Positions 7,877 to 15,369 of a stretch of 30,200 nucleotides of DNA are shown in pieces. The notes below the pieces were generated by a model. The model was not told the DNA's origin. It ran no database searches and saw only the letters and a program-made list of their open reading frames with translations. A program made the translations under genes and the position numbers. The stretch's first letter is position 1. Every line of letters starts with the position of its first letter. Source of the DNA: an uncultured Collinsella sp. (GTDB taxonomy: Bacteria; Actinomycetota; Coriobacteriia; Coriobacteriales; Coriobacteriaceae); the NCBI GenBank assembly GCA_900546455.1, contig URCS01000024.1:1-30200 (forward strand), written 5' to 3'.

Positions 7877-7961
7877 AGGCGTATCGAATCAGAACATCGG
7901 AGGCGGACTGCATACCCATCGGCAGGCCGACCCCACAACAAGAAGGTTGGTGAGCGCATTC

Positions 7962-9467
7962 ATGGAGCGTGCAAGCGGCGTCCTCATGCCCGTCTCATCT
8001 CTGCCCGGACCATACGGAATCGGCGGCTTTGGCTGGAATGCCTACGACTTCGTCGATTTTCTCGCCTCGTGCAAACAACATTACTGGCAGATTCTGCCCC
8101 TTACGACGACCAGCTATGGCGATTCGCCCTATCAGTCGTTCTCGGCCCGCGCAGGCAACCCCAACTTTATCGACTTTGCCGAGCTTATCGAGGCAGGGTA
8201 TCTGGAGCAGCGCGATATCGATGGCGTGTATCTGGGATCCGACCCCAGCAATGTCGACTACGGTGCTATCTTTGGCGGCCGCCGTCAGATTCTCGACCGC
8301 GCCGCCGAGCGCTTTGCTGCCGACAAGCCGGCCGATTTCGATGACTTTATCCAGGCCAACGAGGACTGGCTCATCCCCTACTGTGAGTTCATGACCGTCA
8401 AAGAGGAGTGCGGTCTCAAGGCGTTTTGGGAGTGGCCCGCGGAGCTCCGCACCCGCGGCGAGGCTTCCGCCAAGGTCTGCACCGACCATCCGGCGCGTAT
8501 GCTCTACCACCAGATGACGCAGTACTTCTTCGATCGCCAGTGGAGCCGCCTCAAGGCCTATGCCAACGAGCGCGACATTCTCATCATCGGCGACCTGCCC
8601 ATCTATGTCTCGCGTGACTCCGTCGAGATGTGGGCGACACCCGAGCTCTTTAAGATCGACGCCGCCGGCAATCCCGTGAGCGTCGCCGGCACGCCGCCCG
8701 ACCAGTTCTCGGCCACCGGCCAGTACTGGGGCAACCCCATCTACGACTGGGACGCCATGGAGTCCGACGGCTTCTCCTGGTGGGAGGGCCGCATTCGCGC
8801 CGCCCTCGACATGTACGACGTCATCCGCCTGGATCACTTCCGCGGCTTCGAGGCCTATTGGGAGGTGCCGTTCTCCTCGCCCGATTCGTCCTACGGTTCG
8901 TGGACGCAGGGTCCCGGCCTCAAGTTCTTCAAGACGCTCGAGGAAAAGCTCGGCACGCTGCCCATCATCGCCGAGGACCTGGGTTTCCTCACTCCCGGTG
9001 TCATCGACATGCGCGACAACTCGGGTTTCCCCGGCATGAAGATCCTGCAGTTCGCCTTTGATGGCACCAACTCGTACTACCTGCCGCATAACTACATCGC
9101 CAACACCGTCGCCTATGTGGGCACCCACGACAACGAGACGGCGCGCGGCTGGTTTGAGGGAACGGCCACCCCGCGTCAGCGCGAGCAGGCAGCCCTGTAC
9201 ACCCATCAGCAGGCCGGCGAACCCATGGCAGATGCACTCAATCGCACCATCGCCGCCAGCGTGAGCGACACGTGCATCTACACCATGCAGGACCTGCTTA
9301 ACCTGGGCAATGAGGCGCGCATCAACACCCCTGCCACCCTGGGCGGCAACTGGACCTGGCGCATGCTCGACGGCGCCATCACCCGCGAGCTCGAGCACAA
9401 ACTCACCGACTGGACCGAGACCTACTTCCGCATCCCGTCGGAAGCCGAAATCGAGCTTCCTCAATAG
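7962..9467 (+). CDS. malQ: 4-alpha-glucanotransferase (amylomaltase)
   Basis: MalQ is a GH77 enzyme that transfers 4-alpha-glucan segments between maltodextrins, releasing glucose and making longer chains for phosphorylase. The 501-residue protein begins MERASGVLMPVSSLPGPYG, the usual N-terminus. The catalytic set is visible: nucleophile Asp291 in RLDHFRG, acid/base Glu338 in AEDLG, and Asp390 in THDNET. The conserved DLPIYVSRDSVEMWA and PPDQFSATGQYWGNP segments are also present. ATG 7962 is preferred over in-frame TTG 7947 because GGTGAG lies seven bases upstream of the ATG and nothing suitable precedes the TTG. It precedes glgP, with a strong hairpin between, and carries a probable GntR operator upstream, tying it to the ABC and PTS sugar genes. 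Confidence 0.97.
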   Translation: MERASGVLMPVSSLPGPYGIGGFGWNAYDFVDFLASCKQHYWQILPLTTTSYGDSPYQSFSARAGNPNFIDFAELIEAGYLEQRDIDGVYLGSDPSNVDYGAIFGGRRQILDRAAERFAADKPADFDDFIQANEDWLIPYCEFMTVKEECGLKAFWEWPAELRTRGEASAKVCTDHPARMLYHQMTQYFFDRQWSRLKAYANERDILIIGDLPIYVSRDSVEMWATPELFKIDAAGNPVSVAGTPPDQFSATGQYWGNPIYDWDAMESDGFSWWEGRIRAALDMYDVIRLDHFRGFEAYWEVPFSSPDSSYGSWTQGPGLKFFKTLEEKLGTLPIIAEDLGFLTPGVIDMRDNSGFPGMKILQFAFDGTNSYYLPHNYIANTVAYVGTHDNETARGWFEGTATPRQREQAALYTHQQAGEPMADALNRTIAASVSDTCIYTMQDLLNLGNEARINTPATLGGNWTWRMLDGAITRELEHKLTDWTETYFRIPSEAEIELPQ

Positions 9468-9514
9468 GAGCTACCGCGCCCGACCCCTCCCCACCGTGCG
9501 GACGCGCTTGCTTT

Positions 9515-9558
9515 TCCCGCGCGAGGCCACCCCAATCCCCTCGCGCGGGATTCTTTTG
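9515..9558 (+). terminator. Hairpin terminator between malQ and glgP
   Basis: TCCCGCGCGAGG (9515-9526) pairs perfectly with CCTCGCGCGGGA (9539-9550), followed by TTCTTTTG. It probably ends or attenuates the malQ transcript. glgP may depend on readthrough or on a promoter in the 46 bases after the stem; none is obvious there. Confidence 0.8.
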
Positions 9559-9596
9559 AATTTCTGACATGTAGTCAACTCACCACAGGAGGAAAC

Positions 9597-11864
9597 ATGC
9601 CCCGCATCAATCTCGCGGATCTTGCCGAGCAGTCCTTTGGAACTTCGCTCGAGCAACTCGATGACCGCCGCATTTACAAACTGCTGGTCAAGCTCGTGCA
9701 GGAGCGCTCCGCCGCCCGCCCGCTCAACAACGGCAAGAAAAAGCTCTATTACATTTCCGCCGAATTTTTGATCGGCAAGCTGCTCATCAACAACATGATC
9801 GACCTCGGCATCTACGACGAGGTTAAGGACCAGCTCACCGCCGCAGGCCACGACCTCAACAAGATCGAGGAATTCGAGGTCGAGCCGTCACTCGGCAACG
9901 GCGGCCTGGGCCGCTTGGCCGCATGCTTCCTGGATTCCATCGCCACGCTGGGCTTGACCGGCGATGGCGTGGGCCTCAACTATCACTACGGTCTGTTCCG
10001 TCAGCGCTTTGTCGACAACCAGCAGAAGGCCGTCCCCGACGAGTGGCTCGGTGAGCAGGACATCCTAGTCGACGATGACCGCTCCTACACCGTCGAGTTC
10101 GGCGATTTTGCCGTTACTTCCAAGCTCGTCAACATCGATGTGCCCGGTTACGGCCAGCCCACCAAGAACCGCCTGCGCCTGTTCGACCTGGCGAGCGTCG
10201 ACGACGGCCTGGTCCCCGGCAGCTCCATCGACTTCGACAAGACCGAGATCGCCAAGAACCTCACCTTGTTCCTCTACCCCGACGATTCCGACGAGCAGGG
10301 CCGCCTACTTCGCATCTATCAGGAGTACTTCATGGTGAGCAACGCCGCCCAGCTCCTGATCGACGAGGCCGTCGAGCGCGGCAGCAACCTGCACGATCTG
10401 GCCGACTATGCCGTGGTCCAAATTAACGACACGCACCCCACCATGGTCATCCCCGAGCTCATTCGCTTGCTCACCACCGAGCATGGCATCGAGTTTGACG
10501 AGGCCGTGACCATCGTACGCTCCATGGTCGCCTACACTAACCACACGATTCTTGCCGAGGCGCTCGAGAAGTGGCCGCTCGCCAGCCTGCAGAAGGTCTC
10601 CCCTGCCATCGCCGACATTATCGTCAAGCTCGATGAGATCGCGAAGGCCGAGCACGATGACCCGCGCGTCGCCATCATCGACGAACACGATACCGTCCAC
10701 ATGGCCCACATGGACATCCACTTTGGCTTCTCCATCAACGGCGTAGCCGCCCTCCACACCAAGATCCTGGAGGACACCGAGCTTCATCCGTTCTACGAAA
10801 TCTATCCCAAGAAGTTCTCCAACAAGACCAACGGCATCACCTTCCGCCGCTGGGTCCATGGGGCCAACCCCGCGCTCGCCAGCCTGCTCGACGATGTGAT
10901 CGGCACCGACTGGCGCAGCACCGGCGATCTGAGCAAACTCGCCAAGTTCGCCGACGACAAGGATGTTCTTGAGCGCCTGGCCGCCACCAAGACCGAGGCC
11001 AAGGCCATCATGCGCCAGTTCATGGCGCTCGAGCAAGGCGTGACTATCCCGTCCAACGCCATCATCGATGTTCAGGTCAAGCGTATCCACGAGTACAAGC
11101 GCCAGCAGATGCTCGCACTCTACATCATCTGGAAGTACCTCGATATCAAGAACGGCAACAGACCTAAGCACCCCGTCACCATCATCTTTGGCGGCAAGGC
11201 GGCGCCTGCCTACACTATCGCGCAGGACATCATCCATCTGATCCTGACGCTGTCGCAGTGGATTGCAAACGACCCCGACGTGGCTCCCTACCTGCAGGTT
11301 GTCATGATCGAGAACTACAACGTCACTGCCGCCGAGCGCGTGATCCCCGCCGCTGACATCTCCGAGCAGATCAGCCTGGCCTCCAAGGAGGCGAGCGGCA
11401 CCTCCAACATGAAGTTCATGCTCAACGGCGCCCTAACCCTGTGCACGCTCGACGGTGCCAACGTGGAGATTGCCGAGCTCGTGGGCGACGAGAACATCTA
11501 TACCTTTGGTGCCTCGTCCAAACAGGTCGAGCAGCTCTACGCCGACGGCACCTACAACGCCGGTGCGCTCTACCGCAAGCCCGGAATTAAACTGCTGGTG
11601 GACTTCATCACCAACCCGGCCTTTATGGCAACCGGCAACGCCGAGCGCCTGCAGCGCCTGCACGACGACATTAAAGGCAAGGACTGGTTTATGGCCCTGC
11701 TCGACATTGAGGAGTACATCCAGACCAAGGAGCGCGTGCTGGCCGACTACGAGGACCAGGACGCTTGGATGCGCAAGGCGCTCATCAATATCGCCAACGC
11801 CGGCACCTTCTCGTCCGACCGTACGATCTCCCAGTACAACGACGAGATCTGGCACCTGAGCTAG
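9597..11864 (+). CDS. glgP: Glycogen/maltodextrin phosphorylase
   Basis: This GT35 phosphorylase uses phosphate to remove glucose 1-phosphate from the non-reducing ends of alpha-1,4-glucans in the cytoplasm. The 755-residue protein shows EPSLGNGGLGRLAACFLDS, QINDTHPTMVIPELIR, KTNGITFRRW, RIHEYKRQQML, and the pyridoxal-phosphate site EASGTSNMKFMLNG with Lys606. It is somewhat shorter than E. coli MalP or GlgP (about 800). An AGGAGG site lies four bases before the ATG. With MalQ upstream it forms the standard pair for breaking down imported maltodextrin or stored glycogen; the sequence does not settle which is the main substrate. It ends in a convergent region opposite msmK. Confidence 0.97.
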   Translation: MPRINLADLAEQSFGTSLEQLDDRRIYKLLVKLVQERSAARPLNNGKKKLYYISAEFLIGKLLINNMIDLGIYDEVKDQLTAAGHDLNKIEEFEVEPSLGNGGLGRLAACFLDSIATLGLTGDGVGLNYHYGLFRQRFVDNQQKAVPDEWLGEQDILVDDDRSYTVEFGDFAVTSKLVNIDVPGYGQPTKNRLRLFDLASVDDGLVPGSSIDFDKTEIAKNLTLFLYPDDSDEQGRLLRIYQEYFMVSNAAQLLIDEAVERGSNLHDLADYAVVQINDTHPTMVIPELIRLLTTEHGIEFDEAVTIVRSMVAYTNHTILAEALEKWPLASLQKVSPAIADIIVKLDEIAKAEHDDPRVAIIDEHDTVHMAHMDIHFGFSINGVAALHTKILEDTELHPFYEIYPKKFSNKTNGITFRRWVHGANPALASLLDDVIGTDWRSTGDLSKLAKFADDKDVLERLAATKTEAKAIMRQFMALEQGVTIPSNAIIDVQVKRIHEYKRQQMLALYIIWKYLDIKNGNRPKHPVTIIFGGKAAPAYTIAQDIIHLILTLSQWIANDPDVAPYLQVVMIENYNVTAAERVIPAADISEQISLASKEASGTSNMKFMLNGALTLCTLDGANVEIAELVGDENIYTFGASSKQVEQLYADGTYNAGALYRKPGIKLLVDFITNPAFMATGNAERLQRLHDDIKGKDWFMALLDIEEYIQTKERVLADYEDQDAWMRKALINIANAGTFSSDRTISQYNDEIWHLS

Positions 11865-11892
11865 CTCATTCCCCTTACCAATCCTCTTGAGA

Positions 11893-11924
11893 AACGGAGT
11901 CGTGGCAACACGGCTCCGTTTTTT
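11893..11924 (+). terminator. glgP terminator
   Basis: AACGGAGTCGTG and CACGGCTCCGTT form a 12-bp stem (one T-G pair) with a GCAA tetraloop, running into TTTTTT at 11919-11924. Confidence 0.93.
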
Positions 11925-11964
11925 GTGCCCGCACGTTATCCTGTGATCCGACTCGGCCAAACAA

Positions 11965-12180
11965 TCTCGATCCGTAGCGATTACTCAACCAAAACGGTCC
12001 CAGCCGTTACAGATTGAGACATACCGGCCCCTCCCCTTGGGTTTATCTCAATCTGTAACATCTAGCAGGTGTAATTCGCCTTTGGTGTTACAGATTTAGA
12101 TGAAATGGTTGGCACAGCGGAACCGTCTCGATCTATAACATCTAACGTCCGAAATCGGCCCTACCTGTTACAGATCAAGA
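11965..12180. repeat. Array of six 15-bp repeats in alternating orientation at 40-bp spacing
   Basis: Repeats start at 11965, 12005, 12046, 12086, 12126 and 12166. In one orientation they read TCTCGATCCGTAGCG, TCTCAATCTGTAACG, TCTCAATCTGTAACA, TCTAAATCTGTAACA, TCTCGATCTATAACA and TCTTGATCTGTAACA; the second, fourth and sixth are inverted. Spacers are 25, 26, 25, 25 and 25 bases and are unrelated, except that the third and fifth both begin TCTA. Equivalent description: three 55-bp inverted-repeat units separated by 26 and 25 bases. The array fills most of the 456-base gap between convergent glgP and msmK. It is not a CRISPR: the repeats are too short, degenerate and alternating. Confidence 0.9.
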
Positions 12181-12213
12181 CAAACTGACAGGCGGAAAGC
12201 CCCAACACAAAGA

Positions 12214-12252
12214 AAGGCTCCCCTCTCGTCCAGTGGACGGGAGGGGAGCCTT
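12214..12252 (-). terminator. Terminator of the ABC transporter operon
   Basis: Bases 12214-12231 pair with 12235-12252 as an 18-bp stem with one wobble and an AGT loop. On the minus strand it is followed by TTTGTGTT after a CTTTC stretch. It lies 68 bases beyond the msmK stop. The stem is nearly symmetrical and might also stop plus-strand readthrough. Confidence 0.88.
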
Positions 12253-12320
12253 ATATGTGACCACGGCAAAAGGATGGCAAAGCCGCAGTCGCCCAAAGGG
12301 AGGGCCTGGATGCACCGGGC

Positions 12321-13520
12321 CTAGATAAGGTTCTTGCCAGACACCTTATCGAAGAGATGAGTCGCGTTCTTCTCGAACTTGAACCAGATGGGGTCGCCCG
12401 CCTTGAGCGCACCCTTGGCCTCAAGGTCGACAACGGGAATGATCAGGACGAACTGGCCATCGGGAGCAGTCACGTGGACATGCTCGGTCGAACCCATGAG
12501 CTCGGTCACCTCGACGGTGCCCTGAAGCGCACCCTCCTCGCCCTTGTCGGCAAGCAGAATCTGCTCGGGGCGCACGCCGGCCGTAATCTCTTTCACGTCG
12601 CCGCCGTCCCAGTTGAGGGCAAGCTGAGCGCAAGTCTCGGGGGCAAGCGCCACGTTCATATCCTCGGTCTTGACGGTAAAGCCGTTCCCCGAGCGCACCA
12701 GCTGAGCATCGAAGAAGTTCATCTGCGGCACGCCGATGAAGCCGGCGACGAAGATGTTCGCGGGATGGTTGAAGACCTCCTGCGGCGTGGCGATCTGCTG
12801 GACAACGCCGTCCTTCATGACCACGATGCGGTCGCCGAGGGTCATAGCCTCGGTCTGGTCGTGGGTAACGTAGATGAAGGTGCCCTTGATCTCGTGACGC
12901 AGCTTAATGAGCTCGGCACGCATCTGGTTACGAAGCTTGGCATCCAAGTTGGACAGCGGCTCGTCCATCAGGAAGACCTTGGGGTCACGCACGATGGCGC
13001 GGCCGATAGCGACACGCTGGCGCTGGCCGCCGGAGAGCGCCTTGGGCTTACGGTCGAGGTACTCGGTAATGCCCAGAATCTCGGCAGCAGAACGAACCTT
13101 GCGGTCGATCTCGTCCTTGGGAACCTTCTTGAGCTCGAGCGTAAATGCCATGTTCTCGTACACCGTCATATTGGGGTACAGAGCGTAGCTCTGGAACACC
13201 ATGGCGATGTCGCGGTCCTTGGGCGCCACGTCGTTGACACGCTTGCCGTCGATGAGCACATCGCCCGAGGTAATGTCCTCCAGGCCGGCGACCATGCGCA
13301 TCGTCGTGGACTTACCGCAGCCAGAGGGGCCAACGAGGACGACGAACTCCTGGTCGTGAACGGTGAGGTTGAAGTCCTCTACAGCGAGCACACCGTCCTC
13401 GGTAACCTTGAGGTTGTGCTTCTTCTCCTCAGTCTTCTTCTTTTTGCCAAAGAAGCCTTTCTTTTTTGACTCGTTGTTGGGATACACCTTCTGAACATGT
13501 TTGAGAACGATCTCGGCCAT
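12321..13520 (-). CDS. msmK: Sugar ABC transporter ATP-binding protein, MsmK/UgpC type
   Basis: This ATPase energises oligosaccharide import through the permeases encoded upstream. The 399 residues contain Walker A GPSGCGKS at 64-71, Q-loop MVFQSYALYP, signature LSGGQ at 162-166, Walker B FLMDEP at 183-188, H-loop VTHDQTEAM, and a C-terminal OB-like regulatory domain (TAGVRPEQILL, LMGSTEHVHV). It is about 25 residues longer than usual: a Lys-rich insertion, about residues 17-44 with KKGFFGKKKK, separates KVYPN from VLAVEDF. It is the last gene of the operon, 68 bases after malG, with a hairpin in that gap. MsmK-type ATPases often serve several importers, so it may not be exclusive to this one. 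Confidence 0.95.
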   Translation of the reverse strand: MAEIVLKHVQKVYPNNESKKKGFFGKKKKTEEKKHNLKVTEDGVLAVEDFNLTVHDQEFVVLVGPSGCGKSTTMRMVAGLEDITSGDVLIDGKRVNDVAPKDRDIAMVFQSYALYPNMTVYENMAFTLELKKVPKDEIDRKVRSAAEILGITEYLDRKPKALSGGQRQRVAIGRAIVRDPKVFLMDEPLSNLDAKLRNQMRAELIKLRHEIKGTFIYVTHDQTEAMTLGDRIVVMKDGVVQQIATPQEVFNHPANIFVAGFIGVPQMNFFDAQLVRSGNGFTVKTEDMNVALAPETCAQLALNWDGGDVKEITAGVRPEQILLADKGEEGALQGTVEVTELMGSTEHVHVTAPDGQFVLIIPVVDLEAKGALKAGDPIWFKFEKNATHLFDKVSGKNLI

Positions 13521-13538
13521 GTCTCTACCTTTCGATAT

Positions 13539-13563
13539 GCGGCGCCGCGCTGAGGGGCGCCGC
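13539..13563 (-). other. Hairpin between malG-like and msmK genes
   Basis: GCGGCGCC (13539-13546) and GGCGCCGC (13556-13563) form a perfect 8-bp GC stem with a nine-base loop just upstream of the msmK ribosome site. No U-tract follows, so it is more likely a processing or stability element than a terminator. Confidence 0.55.
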
Positions 13564-13588
13564 AGAAACTTGCAAAACAGTTACGGCA

Positions 13589-14428
13589 TTAGCCCTTGAC
13601 GGCACCTGCCACCACGCCGTCGATGATGTACTTCTGACAGAGGATGTACATGATAACGATGGGGATAACGACCATCATGATGCAGGCCATCATGGGGCCG
13701 AGCTCGACGTGGCCGTAGCCGCCGCGGAAGTACTGGATCAAGATAGGAATGGTCTTGTACTTGGTGGAGTCGAGCGTAAGGTAGGGCAGCAGATAGTCGT
13801 TCCAGACCCACATGGTCTCGAGGATGCCGACCGAAAGATAGGTGGGCTTCATGATGGGAAGGACGATCTTAAAGAACACCTGGACCGGGTTGCAGCCATC
13901 AATCATGGCCGCCTCCTCGATCTCGAGCGGGATGTTCTTTACAAAACCGGCGAACATAAAGACCGCCAGGCCCGCGCCAAAGCCCAGATAGATAAAGCAG
14001 ATGTTGAACGGCGTGTTAAAGCCGATGCGGTCCGCCAAATTGGACAGCGTGAACATGAGCATCTGGAACGGCACGACCATCGAGAACACGAACAGGTAAT
14101 AGAAGAAGTTCGAGATCTTGTTGTTGACACGAACCACGTACCAAGCGCACATGGAGCAGCACACCAAGATCAGCACGACCGACGTGACCGTGATGATGAG
14201 CGAGTACATAAATGCCGAGGCAAAGCCCTGCTCGTTAAGGGCGTGCATGTAGTTTGCGAGGCCGTTGAACGTCTCGGGCGTGAGCAGATCGAATGCCGTG
14301 GTGGTGCTGATTGCGGTCGCTTTCTTAAAAGAATTAAGCGCAATCATGAACACGGGGTAGATCCACGCGAGCGACAGGATCGTAAAGAAAATCGAGAGCG
14401 CGCGGTTGATAACCTTATCGCGTTTCAT
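13589..14428 (-). CDS. Sugar ABC transporter permease, MalG/CUT1 family
   Basis: This 279-residue inner-membrane permease has six predicted hydrophobic segments, beginning with LSIFFTILSLAWIYPVFMI. It carries the EAA loop EIEEAAMIDGCNPVQVFFKI, which docks with the ATPase. The family (COG0395) is the second permease of CUT1 importers for di- and oligosaccharides. Its start codon overlaps the stop of the upstream permease by one base (TAATG), indicating translational coupling. Context with MalQ, GlgP and a GntR site suggests an alpha-glucan oligosaccharide substrate, but the sequence does not prove specificity. Confidence 0.94.
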   Translation of the reverse strand: MKRDKVINRALSIFFTILSLAWIYPVFMIALNSFKKATAISTTTAFDLLTPETFNGLANYMHALNEQGFASAFMYSLIITVTSVVLILVCCSMCAWYVVRVNNKISNFFYYLFVFSMVVPFQMLMFTLSNLADRIGFNTPFNICFIYLGFGAGLAVFMFAGFVKNIPLEIEEAAMIDGCNPVQVFFKIVLPIMKPTYLSVGILETMWVWNDYLLPYLTLDSTKYKTIPILIQYFRGGYGHVELGPMMACIMMVVIPIVIMYILCQKYIIDGVVAGAVKG

Positions 14429-15282
14429 TACTGCTGCACCTCCTTGGACCTCGTGGCCTTAAGCTGGATCATGGAGATGGCCACGACCAGGATGCAGAAG
14501 ATAACCGCCTTGGCCTGACCAATGCCCTGCCATGCGATACCGGCACGCGAATAGAACGTGTTGTAGATGTTCAGGGCGAGCATCTCGGTGGAGTGCGCGG
14601 GGGCGCCGCCGGTAAGGGCGAGGTTCTGGTCGAACAGCTTAAAGCCGTTGGTGATGGACAGGAACAGGCAGATGGTGATCGTCGGCATCAGGTTAGGGAT
14701 CTTAACCTTCCAAAACGTCTGCCATGCCGTGGCACCGTCGACCTTGGCGGCCTCGATGTAGTCGGACGGAATAGACTGCAGACCAGCGATGTAGATGATC
14801 ATCATGTAGCCGACCTGCTGCCACAGGGTCAGGATGATAAGGCCCCAGAAGCCAGCAGCAGAGTTAAGGGCGATGAGCTGGGCGCCCACGTTGGAGAGCA
14901 GGCAGTTGATCAGAATCTGCCAAATGTAGCCCAGCACGATGCCGCCGATCAGGTTAGGCATAAAGAAGATCGTACGGAAGATGTTGGTGCCCTTGAGCGC
15001 TTTGCGGGTGAGCGCCTGCGCGATGGCGAGGGCAATCACGTTGATGAGCACCGTCGACAGGAAGGCAAACGCCACCGTAAAGAAGAACGACGTGGCAAAC
15101 TGCGGATCGGACAGTGCGCGCACGTAGTTCTCGATACCGACAAAGTGCGTATTGTTGATGGTAATAAACTGGCAGAACGAGAGATAGAAGCCCTGGATAA
15201 AGGGAATCACGAACCCGATCATAAACGCCAGGCACGTGGGCAGCATAAAGAGCGGCCACCAGCGCTTGAGTGCTTTGCCCAT
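14428..15282 (-). CDS. Sugar ABC transporter permease, MalF/CUT1 family
   Basis: This 284-residue membrane protein is the first permease of the importer (COG1175). Hydrophobic helices begin at WWPLFMLPTCLAFMIGFVI. The EAA loop is DYIEAAKVDGATAWQTFWKV, followed by KIPNLMPTITICLFLS. It lacks the long periplasmic P2 loop of enteric MalF, as is usual for Gram-positive CUT1 systems. It sits 87 bases downstream of the binding-protein gene, behind a strong GC hairpin, and overlaps the next permease by one base. With that partner it should form the heterodimeric channel. Confidence 0.94.
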   Translation of the reverse strand: MGKALKRWWPLFMLPTCLAFMIGFVIPFIQGFYLSFCQFITINNTHFVGIENYVRALSDPQFATSFFFTVAFAFLSTVLINVIALAIAQALTRKALKGTNIFRTIFFMPNLIGGIVLGYIWQILINCLLSNVGAQLIALNSAAGFWGLIILTLWQQVGYMMIIYIAGLQSIPSDYIEAAKVDGATAWQTFWKVKIPNLMPTITICLFLSITNGFKLFDQNLALTGGAPAHSTEMLALNIYNTFYSRAGIAWQGIGQAKAVIFCILVVAISMIQLKATRSKEVQQ

Positions 15283-15302
15283 AGAAGGGTCCTTTCAATA
15301 TG

Positions 15303-15338
15303 CAGGGGGCGGGCAAACCAACGTCTGCCCGCCCCCTG
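15303..15338 (-). other. Strong GC hairpin between binding-protein and permease genes
   Basis: CAGGGGGCGGGCA (15303-15315) pairs perfectly with TGCCCGCCCCCTG (15326-15338), 13 bp with a ten-base loop. No U-tract follows on the minus strand. Its place just after the binding-protein stop matches the known pattern in which a stem protects or trims the upstream mRNA, so that binding protein is made in excess over permeases. Confidence 0.75.
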
Positions 15339-15369
15339 TCGCTAATCAGATAGCTTGGGCAGCAACTAC

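Noticed and set aside
7741..7961. Riboswitch upstream of malQ
   Set aside because: Apart from the galE terminator and the GntR-type operator, no conserved aptamer-like structure or attenuator is visible before the start codon.
11965..12180. CRISPR array
   Set aside because: Repeats are 15 bp, degenerate and alternate in orientation, spacers are 25-26 bases, and no cas genes are present.
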